Positions 47,115 through 57,089 are shown, counted from the stretch's first letter. The stretch: DNA of 64,000 nucleotides from CAVVZJ01 sp963752755 (GCA_963752755.1 CAVVZJ010000001.1:1612001-1676000); one strand, 5' to 3'. The notes: a model not told the origin generated them from the sequence alone. Translations and numbers: made by a program.

Positions 47115-48101
47115 ATGCGCCGACCGTCTCTCTGCTCATTACTCGCCTCGGCTGTTCTTGGCCTATCGCCCTTGCTCTTCGCCCAACCTGCGTGTGCAGG
47201 TTACGACACCTACCTCGCCCTCGGCGACTCGCTGGCGTTTGGTGAAGGCGACTTCCAGCACAATCCCTCCGACGGCAATCGCGGTTATGTTTCCCAGCTC
47301 GACGGTTATCTCACCCAGTTCAACGGCGGCATCACCCCGTCGGTCGTCAATCTTGGGGTCGATGGCGAGACGACCTCAACGTTCTTCCAGTACAGCGGTG
47401 CGGCCGGCAGCGGTCCCGAGCCCGGTAAGCCGGCCTACACCCTGAACACGAACTACAATGGTCTCGCTTCGCCAACACAGCACCAGTTGATGAGCGACGT
47501 CATCACCGCCTCGCAGGCCGCCGGCCACACCATCGGCGCCGTGACGATCCAGCTAGGGGCCAACGACCTGTTCGTCCTCGCCAGCGATCCGGCCTTCTTT
47601 GCCAAGACCCCCGCCGAGCAAACAGCCGCGGTCGCCGACTTGATGATGAACAGCATCGCCCCCCACCTCGGCGCCCTCGTCACCGAACTGGAGACCCGTC
47701 TACCCGGCGCGACGATCGCCCTGCTCGGCTATTACGACCCGTATGCCCCGTTCGTCGGTGCATCGGATCCGTCCCTCGACGCCCTCGCTCGGGCCGCCGG
47801 TCCCGCGATCGCCGCCTTGAATCAGACGATCGCCGCCGTCGCGCTACAGACCGGCGTCCGGTTCATCGACATCGCCTCTTCGTTCCAGGGCAGCGCCGCC
47901 CTCGCGGCCAACACCCACGTCCTCGACCCGATCGCTCCCGGCCTGCCCGGCCCAAACATCCACCCGACGCAAGCTGGGTACGACGCGATTTTCAGTCGCC
48001 TCCAGTCCGTCCCCGAGCCCGGCAGCCTCGTCCTCCTCGGTGTTGGCTCGACTGTCGGCCTGCTCGGCTTCCTCCGAAAGTCCCGACGGGCTGTTGCCTG
48101 A
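47115..48101 (+). CDS. Secreted SGNH/GDSL hydrolase with PEP-CTERM sorting signal
   Basis: 328 residues from ATG 47115, RBS GGAGG. Signal peptide (LLASAVLGLSPLLFAQPACA). SGNH blocks: YLALGDSLAFGEGD (nucleophile Ser), VNLGVDGETTSTF (Gly), VTIQLGANDLFVLA (Asn) and GPNIHPTQAGYDAIF (catalytic Asp-equivalent/His). C-terminus VPEPGSLVLLGVGSTVGLLG plus Arg/Lys is a PEP-CTERM signal, processed by exosortase. Likely an exported esterase or lipase acting on extracellular material. Exosortase genes are not in the window. Confidence 0.9.
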   Translation: MRRPSLCSLLASAVLGLSPLLFAQPACAGYDTYLALGDSLAFGEGDFQHNPSDGNRGYVSQLDGYLTQFNGGITPSVVNLGVDGETTSTFFQYSGAAGSGPEPGKPAYTLNTNYNGLASPTQHQLMSDVITASQAAGHTIGAVTIQLGANDLFVLASDPAFFAKTPAEQTAAVADLMMNSIAPHLGALVTELETRLPGATIALLGYYDPYAPFVGASDPSLDALARAAGPAIAALNQTIAAVALQTGVRFIDIASSFQGSAALAANTHVLDPIAPGLPGPNIHPTQAGYDAIFSRLQSVPEPGSLVLLGVGSTVGLLGFLRKSRRAVA

Positions 48102-48263
48102 GTCACAGGTTGCGGGTGGAAGTAGGACGCCTTTCGCCAGGTCGGGCATGCGGGGCAGGCCGTCCTCGCGATCGGAAGATGGCCTGCCTCACCCGCCCTC
48201 CAGGATCTTCGCCCCGACAGCAATTCGAACCCGGTCCCCGATCCTGCCGGGGACCAAGGACCC

Positions 48264-49073
48264 TCACCCCCCGATCGCCGTCAGATACCGCTCGGCCGAC
48301 CGCGCCACGGCGGCCCTGGCGTCGGAGCCAATCTGAAGACCGGGGAGCATGCCGTAGACCCGATCGAACGCCAGCGGCGCGACGGCCCCGGAGACCCGGC
48401 GCACCGCGTCGGCCGGCAACGGGATCAAATTAGGATACGAGTACATAAAACTCACATAACGCCGATCCTGCACGACCTGGAGGATATCGCCCGAGAGCAA
48501 GGTCCCCCGGCCCCCGGCGCCGGCGGGCCAGTGGAGCACGGTTCCGCCGGGGAAGTGGCCGCCGCAGCGAACCAGGGTGAGACCATCGTGCAGGGGGCGT
48601 TTCTCGCCCTCCCAGAAGAGGATGGCCGGGTCGGGCCGCATGACCCAGCGGCGATCGTCGGCATGCAGGTAGATTGGCACGCCTCCGAAGGCCCGGCTCC
48701 ACGAAACCATGGCTGTGTAGAAATGCGGGTGTGAGATCGCGATGGCCGCCAGGCCGCCCCGCTTCTGCACGGCCTCGATCGTGGCTTCATCGATCAACGA
48801 GACACAGTCCCAGAGGACATTGCCTCCCGGCGATTCGATCAGTAATGCTCGCTGGCCGATCCCGAATTTCGGCTTCGTCTGAATCGACGTCAGGCCCGGC
48901 TCCTCGGGCGTGAGCGCGTTCGCGTGGACGGACCTCAAGTCGTCGAGCGTCGTCCACTGCTGGCCCTCCCAGCCGACATACTGCCGCTCGTCCTCGCAGA
49001 TCGGGCAGCGCTCGGGGGGCTTCTCGGATTCGGCGAACTGGGTGCCGCACGTCACGCAGATGAACCTGGCCAT
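48264..49073 (-). CDS. Metallo-beta-lactamase-fold hydrolase with N-terminal rubredoxin-like zinc ribbon
   Basis: 269 residues. ATG 49073 is chosen because MARFICVTCGTQFAESEKPP starts a CxxC...CxxC ribbon (RCPICEDERQYV). The MBL part is degenerate: NVLWDCVSLIDEAT, AIAISHPHFYTAMVSWSRAF (in place of HxHxDH), PIYLHADDRRWVM, LTLVRCGGHFPGGTVLHWPA and GTLLSGDILQVVQDRRYVSF. At least three metal-ligand positions (His, His, Asp) remain. Cytoplasmic; function unknown. Similar MBL proteins with a short ribbon are widespread in bacteria. Confidence 0.8.
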   Translation of the reverse strand: MARFICVTCGTQFAESEKPPERCPICEDERQYVGWEGQQWTTLDDLRSVHANALTPEEPGLTSIQTKPKFGIGQRALLIESPGGNVLWDCVSLIDEATIEAVQKRGGLAAIAISHPHFYTAMVSWSRAFGGVPIYLHADDRRWVMRPDPAILFWEGEKRPLHDGLTLVRCGGHFPGGTVLHWPAGAGGRGTLLSGDILQVVQDRRYVSFMYSYPNLIPLPADAVRRVSGAVAPLAFDRVYGMLPGLQIGSDARAAVARSAERYLTAIGG

Positions 49074-49219
49074 GAGGATGCCCCATTTCGGATCGCGATG
49101 CGAGCCCGACCGTTCGGCTCGGCCCCGGCGCCGGCACTGCGCCTTGCAACCGGAGTGCCTTCGCATGTTGACGCCTGACGGTTCAGGCAACTCCACACCA
49201 TGAGGAGGCTTTCTCAATC

Positions 49220-49417
49220 ATGAACTGGGATCAGATCCAGGGCAACTGGAAGCAGATCAAGGGCAAGGTCCGCGAGAAGTGGGGCGACCTCACCGACGAC
49301 GAGGTGGACCAGATCGCCGGTCATCGCGACCAGCTCATCGGCAAACTCCAGGAGAAGTACGGCTACGAACGCGAACGGGCCGAGCGGGAGGTCGAGGAGA
49401 CGGTCAACTCCTGGTGA
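49220..49417 (+). CDS. CsbD-family stress-response protein
   Basis: 65 residues from ATG 49220, with GAGGAGG 14 bp upstream. MNWDQIQGNWKQIKGKVREK and LQEKYGYERERAEREVEETV match the whole CsbD family length. Highly charged, helical, cytoplasmic; relatives are induced by general stress. It converges with uvrA across 113 bp. Confidence 0.93.
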   Translation: MNWDQIQGNWKQIKGKVREKWGDLTDDEVDQIAGHRDQLIGKLQEKYGYERERAEREVEETVNSW

Positions 49418-49530
49418 GCCAAGGGAAGCAGGAATCGATCCCCAAGAGGACGCCGAGGACCGCCGAGCGCGGATGATCTTCGCGATTCTGCGATCCCTTG
49501 GTGTTCTCTTCGGATCGTCTTCCAGAGACT

Positions 49531-52331
49531 TCAACGACCCGATTCCCCCAGATATCGCGCCGTGTAGCTTCCCTCGGCGTCGGCCACCGCGTCCGGCGTC
49601 CCCATCGCGACGACCCGGCCACCCTCGGCGCCGCCTTCGGGGCCGAGATCGATGATCCAGTCGGCCGAGCGGATGACGTCGAGGTTGTGCTCGATCACGA
49701 CGACCGTCTGCCCGGAGTCGGCGAGTCGCTGGAGCACACGGAGGAGGTTGGCCACATCGGAGAAGTGGAGGCCGGTGGTCGGCTCATCGAGCAGGTACAG
49801 CGTGCGGCCGGTCGCGGGGCGTCCCAGTTCCGCCGCGAGCTTCACGCGCTGGGCCTCGCCGCCGGAAAGCGTCGTGCTCGACTGGCCGAGCGTGACGTAG
49901 CCAAGCCCCGCGTCGTGCAACGCCTCCAGCCCGCGTCGGACGCGTGGGATGGCGTCGAAGAACGCGACCGCCTCATCCACCCGCATCTCCAGCACCTCGC
50001 CGATCGACCGCCCCTTGTAGCGGATCTCCAGGGTTGGCCGGTTGAACCGCAGGCCGCGGCACTCCTCACAGAGAACGTATAAATCCGCGAGGAACTGCAT
50101 CTCGACCCGCCGCATCCCCTGGCCCTGGCAGGTCTCGCAGCGACCCCCTTTCACGTTGAAGCTGAATCGGTTCGCCTTGTAACCCCGGATTTTCGACTCG
50201 CGGGTGGTGGCGAAGACCTTGCGGATCTCGTCGAAGACGCCGGTATAGGTGGCTGGCGTCGAACGCGGCGTGCGACCGATCGGGGTCTGATCGACGTCGA
50301 TCAGCTTGTCGAGATGTTCCAGACCTTCAATCCGTTCGTGAGCCCCCGGCCGCTTGCCGGAACCTTCCAGCTTGCGGTGAACCGCCCGCGCCAGGATCTC
50401 CTGAACGAGCGTGCTCTTGCCCGAGCCGCTCACCCCGGTCACGCAGGTCAACGTCCCCACCGGGATGCGAATATCGACGCCCCGGAGGTTGTGCTCCCGA
50501 GCTCCAAACATCGCGATCCAGCCGGGGCTCCGCGCCAGCCGACCGGAAGGCGCCGTCTCGACCCGAGCCGCGCCCGGAGGAACCGGGCCGTTTGCGACTC
50601 CTCGCCGTCGAGCCGATCAGGCGTGCCGGCCGCGACGACCCGGCCGCCGTCAGGACCGGCGCCGGGGCCGAGGTCGATCACCCAGTCGGCGGCCCGGATC
50701 ACGGCTTCATCGTGCTCGACGACCAGCACGCTGTTGCCCAGATCCCGCAGGTCGCGGAGGCTCGTCAAAAGCCGGTCGGTGTCGCGCGGGTGCAGGCCCG
50801 TTGTCGGCTCGTCGAGGATGTAGCCGACCCCCACCAGGCCCGATCCGATCTGCGAGGCCAGCCGGACCCGCTGCAACTCTCCGCCCGAGAGGGTATCCGC
50901 GTTGCGGTCGAGCGTCAGATAGCCCAGCCCCACCCGCCGCAGGAACCCCAGCCGCTCCGCGATCTCCTTCACCAGAGGCAACCCGACAAGGTTGTGCGGT
51001 TCCTCGAACTGCAAAGCCGCAAAGTAGCCGATCGCCTCCGAGACCGACAGTGCCGCGGCTTGATGTATCCCCATTCCCGCGATTGTGACCGCCCGCGACT
51101 CCGGCTTCAGCCGCGCCCCGTCGCAACCCGGGCAACGAAACTCCCCCCGATACGCCTCCAGCGCCACGCGTCGCCGCTCCGAACGCACCGCCTGGTATTC
51201 GGCTTCGAGCTGCTTCAAGATCCCTGCGAACCCGGAGCTCTCGTCGCCTTCGAGAAACCCCCGCCAGGCCGCCTTCGGCCACTTCTCGAGCGGCGTCCGG
51301 CGTGTCAGCTTGAACCGCTTCAGCAAGGCCGTCAGTGCCGGCTCGTCGAGCGGCGTCTCACCCTTCGACACCGACGCCCACGGCACCACCGCACCCTGCG
51401 CCAGCGACCGCGAACGATCGGGAATCACCAGATCGGCGTCGAAGACATGGAGCACGCCGAGTCCATCGCATTCGCGGCAGGCGCCATACGGACTGTTGAA
51501 GCTGAACGACCTCGGTTCCAGCTCCTCGAATCCGAGGCCGCATTCGGGACAGGCCAAGTTGACGCTGAGGACGCGATCCTCCCAGCCCCCCGCATCGTTC
51601 TGAACGGAGAGAAGCAGTGTCCCCCCGCTCATCTTCAAGGCCCGATCGATCGACTCCGCCAGCCTCGGCCGGATGCCCTCGCGGATCACCAGGCGATCCA
51701 CGACCGCCTCGACGTCGTGCGTCTTCGTCTTCGCCAGCTTCGGTGGGGCGTCATGGACCTCGACGATCTCCCCATCCACCCGCGCCCGGATCAGACCCTC
51801 GCGTCGGATCGCGGCGAACGCCTCGGCATGCTGCCCCTTGCGTCCCCGGACCAGCGGCGCCAGTATCAGAACCTTGCGGCCCTCCTGCATCGCCAGCACC
51901 ATCGCCACCATCTGCTCCGGCATCTGCCGACGGATCGCCCGCCCACAACCGGGGCAATGGGGCACGCCCACGCGGGCGTAAAGCAATCGTAAGTAATCAT
52001 GGATCTCGGTGACGGTCGCCACCGTGCTCCTCGGGTTCGCCACGCCGGCCTTCTGGTCGATCGCGACCGTCGGCGGCAAACCCGTTACCAGATCCACGTC
52101 CGGCGGCTCAAGCTGGTCGAGGAACTGCCGGGCATAACCCGAGAGGCTCTCGATGTAACGCCGTTGACCCTCCGCATACAGCGTGTCGAACGCCAGGCTA
52201 CTCTTGCCCGAGCCTGAAACCCCCGTCAACACCACCAGCCGGTCGCGCGGAATGTCCACATCAATGTCACGAAGGTTATGCACCCTCGCCCCGCGCACCT
52301 GGATTGACCCGTCCAAGGGCATCTTCGGCAT
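49531..52331 (-). CDS. uvrA: Excinuclease ABC subunit A (UvrA), one frameshift
   Basis: About 930 residues in total, normal for UvrA. Start ATG 52331 (MPKMPLDGSIQVRGARVHNL); ATG 52367 is an in-frame alternative. First half: GVSGSGKSSLAFDTLYAEGQ (Walker A), zinc-binding CPGCGRAIRRQ, CPECGLGFEELEPRSFSFNS, DTLSGGELQRVRLASQIG (signature) and ILDEPTTGLHPRD (Walker B). At about 50510 one base is out of frame. The second half resumes GWIAMFGAREHNLRGVDI, GVSGSGKSTL, GGRCETCQGQGMRRVEM (zinc), TLSGGEAQRVKLAAELG and LLDEPTTGLHFSD. DNA damage recognition with UvrB. The shift is probably a sequence error given the gene's role. Confidence 0.93.
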
Positions 52332-52573
52332 GGCTCCGGACTGGTCACTGGCAAGTTGGCGGGTCACGGGAAGATTGCTGCCGGTATCGGTCTTTCTGTG
52401 TTAGCCGTGTGCAGCACGCCTTCTTCCAACGCGAATGGCGTGCGGCTCAGCCCCGACAAACCCCACGGGATCGCTCGTCAACCGGTGACCAGTGACCACT
52501 GACCAGATTGCACTCCTCGTCCAAACCGATCAGACTAACTCCATCATCCGAAAATTCGCAAGGAGTGCCGTCC

Positions 52574-52825
52574 GTGCAGGTCGTCTTGAAGTTGTTCGCC
52601 ATCGCCCGCCAGAAGGTCGGTCAACCCTCGATCACCCTCGACCTGCCCGACGGCTCCACGGTCGCCGACCTGAAGCGTGCCCTGGCCGTCTCGCATCCGT
52701 CGCTGGTCCCCTTGCTGCCGAACCTCCTGATCGCCGTCGCCAATGAGTACGCTCGCGACGACCTTCCCATCTCGCCCGGGGCCGAGGTCGCCGCGATCCC
52801 GCCTGTCAGCGGCGGTTCCTCTTGA
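52574..52825 (+). CDS. moaD: Molybdopterin synthase small subunit MoaD, with a C-terminal extension
   Basis: 83 residues from GTG 52574, chosen because AAGGAG lies 9 nt upstream and VQVVLKLFAIARQKVGQPSI is the usual family start. Ubiquitin-like fold: TLDLPDGSTVADLKRALAVS, LIAVANEYARDDLPISPGAE and VAAIPPVSGGSS. MoaD normally ends in Gly-Gly, whose carboxylate is made into a thiocarboxylate. Here two Ser follow the GG before the TGA. It would need trimming, or the end may contain an error. It carries sulfur to MoaE for molybdopterin synthesis in the cytoplasm. Confidence 0.9.
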   Translation: MQVVLKLFAIARQKVGQPSITLDLPDGSTVADLKRALAVSHPSLVPLLPNLLIAVANEYARDDLPISPGAEVAAIPPVSGGSS

Positions 52826-52842
52826 GAAACCCTCTCTCGCCC

Positions 52843-53301
52843 ATGGTTGATATCACCGAAGCCTCGATCGACTTCAACGCCTTGACCGACCGCGTGCGCT
52901 CGAACCTCGCCGGCGCCGTTTGCCTCTTCCTGGGCACCGTCCGCGAGATCACCGGCGAAAAACGCACGACCTCGCTGGATTACGAAGCCTACCCCGACAT
53001 GGCCCGATCGAAGCTCGACGAGTTGGAGGCTGAGGCCCGACGCCGCTGGCCGATCCTCGAAGCAGCGATCGTCCACCGCATCGGCCATCTCGATCTGGGC
53101 GAGGTCAGCGTCGCCGTGGCCGTCAGTTGCCCCCACCGGCACCAGGCGTTCGAGGCCTGCCGCTGGCTAATCGACACCCTCAAGGAGATCGTGCCCATCT
53201 GGAAGAAAGAAACCTGGGCCGACGGCTCCGAGGAGTGGGTGCATCCGGGGCTCGACACCCAGGCGGATTCGATCGCGGACCAATCCTCCGATCCGATCTG
53301 A
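52843..53301 (+). CDS. moaE: Molybdopterin synthase catalytic subunit MoaE
   Basis: 152 residues from ATG 52843 (MVDITEASIDFNALTDRVRS), 18 bp after moaD. Family motifs: GAVCLFLGTVREITGEKRTT, SLDYEAYPDMARSKLDELEA, VHRIGHLDLGEVSVAVAVSC, PHRHQAFEACRWLIDTLKEI and VPIWKKETWADGSEEWVH with the catalytic Lys pair. It converts cyclic pyranopterin monophosphate to molybdopterin using MoaD thiocarboxylate. Operon with moaD; moaA follows after 530 bp. Confidence 0.95.
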   Translation: MVDITEASIDFNALTDRVRSNLAGAVCLFLGTVREITGEKRTTSLDYEAYPDMARSKLDELEAEARRRWPILEAAIVHRIGHLDLGEVSVAVAVSCPHRHQAFEACRWLIDTLKEIVPIWKKETWADGSEEWVHPGLDTQADSIADQSSDPI

Positions 53302-53388
53302 ACGTTTGCGCTCTCCGCATTGTGTGGTGGATTCGCATCAGAAAAAATCGTAATCGTTCAGCCGAATCCGGTGATGGTCCCAAGTGTC

Positions 53389-53417
53389 GGGTGCGTCGTC
53401 GAAGACTCGACGCACCC
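53389..53417 (+). terminator. Hairpin downstream of moaE
   Basis: GGGTGCGTCG (53389-53398) pairs perfectly with CGACGCACCC (53408-53417) across 9 nt. It is followed by TACG, not a T-run. It lies 88 bp beyond the moaE stop in a 530-bp gap with no gene. The motif also resembles dispersed intergenic palindromes. Confidence 0.5.
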
Positions 53418-53737
53418 TACGATTGCGGCAATCCGTCCTGTGATCGGCTGAATGGTTACAAAAAATCCATCGACGATGATTCTCTGGAAAGAGCCGGCAA
53501 TCGTTGCTAAGCTCCGCAGTCCCTTCATGCAAGAAGAGCTCCGCCATACTCCGGAGGTGTTCTGAAGTCGGCTCAGCGCCGCGAAGAGGAGTAACGATCA
53601 GGAGCGCCGGCCAGGCCCGTTTCCAAGGGCTAGCAGCCTGGCTCAGATTGCGAATCCGAGGGAGGATCCGTTCACGAGGCCCGCGACTCCGCCAGGTTCC
53701 TCCGGACCACCTGCCTCCGGTCGAGCCTCGGGGCGAG

Positions 53738-53743
53738 TATAAT
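53738..53743 (+). promoter_or_regulatory. Candidate -10 element upstream of moaA
   Basis: A consensus TATAAT stands in GC-rich sequence about 90 bp before the moaA start. No good -35 hexamer is found 16-18 nt upstream, so it may need an activator or may be chance. No molybdenum-cofactor riboswitch fold was recognised in 53302-53832. Confidence 0.35.
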
Positions 53744-53832
53744 TCGGAGGTGGCGGACGAGGTGTCCCAACGTCCGACCGACCCCGGAGCCGTCCCGGCC
53801 TTCTTCCTGAGCCGAGCGCATCGCGAGACATC

Positions 53833-54837
53833 ATGCCCGAGCCGATTCCCCAACGCCTGATCGATTCGTTCGGGCGCGTGCACAACAACCTGCGGATCAG
53901 CGTCACCGACCGCTGCAACATCCGCTGCGTTTACTGCATGCCCGAATCCGTCCAGTTCCTCCCGCGAGGGGATCTGCTCACGTTCGAGGAGATCGAACGG
54001 TTCGTCCGCGTGGCGACGACCCTGGGTATTGACAAGATCCGCCTGACCGGCGGCGAGCCCCTGGTCCGTCGGGATCTGCCGAAACTCGTCGCGAAGCTGT
54101 CCGCCATCCCGGGCATCAAGGACGTCGGCCTGACGACCAACGGTCTCCTTCTGGCCCCGATGGCAAAGGCCCTGCATGAAGCCGGGTTGCGACGGATCAA
54201 CGTCAGCCTCGACACGATGGACCCGGCCCGCTTCGAACAGTTGACCCGCCGCACCGGCTTCGAGCAGGTCATCGAGGGAATCCTCGCCGCCCGGGACGCC
54301 GGCTTCGCGCCCGTGAAGGTCAACGCCGTCGCAATCAAGGGCGTCACCGAGGCCGACGTCGTGCCGCTCGGCCGTTTCTGCCGCGAGCATGGGCTGGAAC
54401 TTCGGTTCATCGAATACATGCCGCTCGACGCTGGCAACCAGTGGGAACGCGGCAAGGTTCTCTTCGCCACTGAGATCCTCGAACTCCTCGAGCGCGACAT
54501 CGGCCCGCTCGTTCCCTCGCCTGACCAGGACCCGAAAGCCCCCGCCCAGGATTACCAGTACACCGACGGCGGCGGCCGGGTCGGCCTGATCGCCTCCGTC
54601 AGCCGCCCCTTCTGCCTGAGCTGCAACCGCGTCCGCCTGACCGCCGACGGCAAGCTCCGCAACTGCCTCTTCGCCCTCGACGAGACCGACGTCCGCTCTT
54701 TGATCCGCTCCGGCGCCCCCGACGCCGACCTGGCCCGCGCCCTCCACGAGAGCGTCGCCTCCAAGTGGGAAGGCCACGAGATCAACACCGCCCGCTTCAT
54801 CAAGCCCGACCGCCTCATGCACTCGATCGGCGGTTGA
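53833..54837 (+). CDS. moaA: GTP 3',8-cyclase MoaA
   Basis: 334 residues from ATG 53833. Radical-SAM cluster TDRCNIRCVYCMPE (CxxxCxxC), GIDKIRLTGGEPLVRRDLPK, GLTTNGLLLAPMAKAL, RRINVSLDTMDPARFEQLTR and KVNAVAIKGVTEADVVPLGR. The second cluster is FCLSCNRVRLTADGKLRNCL, and the end HSIGG carries the functional Gly-Gly tail. It rearranges GTP in the first step of molybdopterin synthesis. No moaC is in the window. Confidence 0.96.
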   Translation: MPEPIPQRLIDSFGRVHNNLRISVTDRCNIRCVYCMPESVQFLPRGDLLTFEEIERFVRVATTLGIDKIRLTGGEPLVRRDLPKLVAKLSAIPGIKDVGLTTNGLLLAPMAKALHEAGLRRINVSLDTMDPARFEQLTRRTGFEQVIEGILAARDAGFAPVKVNAVAIKGVTEADVVPLGRFCREHGLELRFIEYMPLDAGNQWERGKVLFATEILELLERDIGPLVPSPDQDPKAPAQDYQYTDGGGRVGLIASVSRPFCLSCNRVRLTADGKLRNCLFALDETDVRSLIRSGAPDADLARALHESVASKWEGHEINTARFIKPDRLMHSIGG

Positions 54838-54955
54838 GCCCCGCTTTCTCGCCGGATCGATCCGACCATCGAACCTCGTCTTCGCCTTGACGCACCCCGG
54901 CCCTTTCCGTAGCTTCCCCCCCGATTCGACCTGCCCCGTGATCGGGAGGATGCCG

Positions 54956-55651
54956 ATGGCTGCTGCCGCCGTCATGGACGAGGAACTGCGCTCGATTCCC
55001 TGGTTCCACAAGATTGACCTGGGACACGGAGTCGTCACGCCGGGAACCGACGACACGCCCGCCAAGCTCGATCAGGTCCGACTGCCGAAGGACCTGACCG
55101 GCCGCTCGGTGCTCGACATCGGCGCCTGGGACGGTTTCTTCTCGTTCGAGTGCGAGCGGCGTGGCGCGAGCCGCGTGGTGGCCCTCGACGGCGGCGTCTG
55201 GAAGGTCCCTCAGATCGGCCAGCGCGGATTCCGCTACGCCCACCAGGCCCTGAACTCGAAGGTCGAGGACGTCTGCCTCGAAGTCGTCGATCTCCAGCCC
55301 GAGTCGCTCGGCACGTTCGACCTCGTGCTCTTCCTGGGCGTTCTCTACCACCTGCCGCACCCGCTGCTCTCCTTGCTTCGGGTCGCGAGCGTGGCCTCGA
55401 ATCAACTGATCCTCGAAACCCACGTCGATCTGCTGCACATCGACCAGCCCGCCATCGCCTTTTACCCCGAGGACGAGTGCGCCAGCGACGCCACGAACTG
55501 GTGCGGTCCGAACCGCGCGGCCGTGGAGGCGATGCTCCGCACGGCTGGCTTCCACCGCGTCGTCGCCTTCCCGCGGACGCCCGTCGATTATCCGGTCAAG
55601 AACGCCCGCCGCGAGAATTACGGGCGAATGGTCTTCCACGCCTGGAAGTGA
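54956..55651 (+). CDS. DUF1698-type SAM-dependent methyltransferase
   Basis: 231 residues. ATG 54956 is chosen over ATG 54950 because GGGAGG (54944-54949) directly abuts the earlier ATG but stands 6 nt from this one. Motif I is SVLDIGAWDGFFSFECERRG; then VVALDGGVWK, GTFDLVLFLGVLYHLPHPLL, ILETHVDLLHID and NWCGPNRAAVEAMLRTAGFH. This pattern is the CmoB-like (tRNA wobble uridine carboxymethyl) superfamily, but many members have other substrates. Cytoplasmic. Stand-alone gene. Confidence 0.82.
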   Translation: MAAAAVMDEELRSIPWFHKIDLGHGVVTPGTDDTPAKLDQVRLPKDLTGRSVLDIGAWDGFFSFECERRGASRVVALDGGVWKVPQIGQRGFRYAHQALNSKVEDVCLEVVDLQPESLGTFDLVLFLGVLYHLPHPLLSLLRVASVASNQLILETHVDLLHIDQPAIAFYPEDECASDATNWCGPNRAAVEAMLRTAGFHRVVAFPRTPVDYPVKNARRENYGRMVFHAWK

Positions 55652-55745
55652 CCGCGTCGCGACGGAAGTCCAGAGCGTCTGAATCGCGAGCCGGTCCCCG
55701 GCGAAGCTCCGATGGGCTGGGACTCGCCTCACGGCGCTGCCGCCG

Positions 55746-56866
55746 TCAGTCCGTCACCCACTCCTCGTGCCTCACCTGATATCGACGGACCTGGACCGGG
55801 TCGAGCAGATAGCCAAGTCCGGGACGGGTCGGCACGAGGAACTGTCCCGGCGTGTCATGCTCGATCGGGGGCACGACCACATCGCCGACAAACCAGCGCA
55901 CCGGCGGCGCCACGTCGGTCGGGTCCTTGCAATTGGGCAAGGTGGCCAGTTGGATCGCCTGGGCCAGGCCGACGCCCAGTTCAATTTCGGAGGAGACGCA
56001 ACAGGCGACATTCTGCTGGCGACAGGCGTCGTGCAAGGCCCGCGCCGGCCCCAGGCCGCCGGCCCGCTGGATCGACAGCCGCGCCATCCGGCAGGCGCCC
56101 TGCCCGATCGCCTCGGCGGCGGTCGCCTCCAGACAGATCGGCGTCGTCAACTCCTCCTGCAAGGCCGCCAGGCCCGCGATATCGTTCGCGTCGTACGGCT
56201 CGAAAATCATCAGCGGCAAGACTTCGTCCAGCCGACGGAAGACCTCCGCGTGCTCGCGGCCAAACCGCCCGCCCGCGTCGATCGCCAGCACCAGCTCCGG
56301 GATAATGCTGGAGCACCGCCTCGACGAACTCCAGGTCCCGCCCCGGCGCGATCGCCAGCGTGAGCCGGCGATAACCTTCGGCCAGGTGCGGCTCGATCGC
56401 CCGGACCAGGTCCACGACCGTCGGATAGAGACCCGACCGAGAACCCCGACTCCACGCCGACCTCGATCCGGGCCTCCGACGCTCCCAGCAGCTCCGCAAG
56501 GCTCTGGTGCGTCTGCTGCCCGAGCAGGTCCCAGCAGGCCGTCTCGGCGCCGGCGGCGGCCGAGCGGTCGCACTCCGACCAGGCCGTCGAAAGCGTCGCG
56601 ATCACATCCCGGTCGTCGATCGAGCGGCCGAGCAGGCTCGGGACGATCCGGTGGGCCAGGTCGTCCCAGCAGCGATCCAGCCGCTCGTCGGTCGCCAGCT
56701 CCAGCGGCGGCGAGCACTCGCCCACGCCGACCAGGCCGTCGCCGGTCTCGACCGCCACCAGGATCGTCGGCCGCTCGCTCCGGTCGCCCGAGGCGGTCGG
56801 ATGCGGCTCCTTCAGAGGGACACTCAGCCGGGTCAGGCCGACTCGTGTGATCGCTCGGGACATCAT
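55746..56866 (-). CDS. o-Succinylbenzoate synthase-like enolase-superfamily protein, two frameshifts, catalytic Lys missing
   Basis: ATG 56866 (MMSRAITRVGLTRLSVPLKE). Capping domain: GDGLVGVGECSPPLELATDE and GAETACWDLLGQQTHQSLAE. Shifts at about 56430 and 56290. The barrel has GYRRLTLAIAPGRDLEFVEA where OSBS/NSAR enzymes have K-x-K, LAIDAGGRFG (metal Asp), LMIFEPYDANDIAG (metal Glu), TPICLEATAAEAIGQ (Glu in place of Asp) and LSIQRAGGLGPARALHDAC where the second catalytic Lys is Gln. Metal ligands are kept, but both acid/base lysines are lost in intact sequence. Possibly a different reaction or a dead homologue. Confidence 0.75.
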
Positions 56867-57089
56867 CCGCTTGGACTCCTGCCTCAATCGTCCCGGGCCT
56901 CTCTCCATCATCGATTCCGGCCACCGCCCCCGGCAACCCGGCTCCGCGGCGGCCGGCCCCAGGCGTGATCCGCAACTACCTTACCCAAATCGACTTGAGC
57001 GCGACAGGGGTTGCCCGCCCGCCGACCGCTCGCTAGACTGTTCAGGCGCCTCGCAGACCGATCACTCGATACCCGGAACCCGCAACCCC

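Noticed and set aside
53302..53832. A molybdenum-cofactor riboswitch upstream of moaA
   Set aside because: Only a simple hairpin and a TATAAT were found; none of the conserved multi-helix architecture could be recognised by eye.
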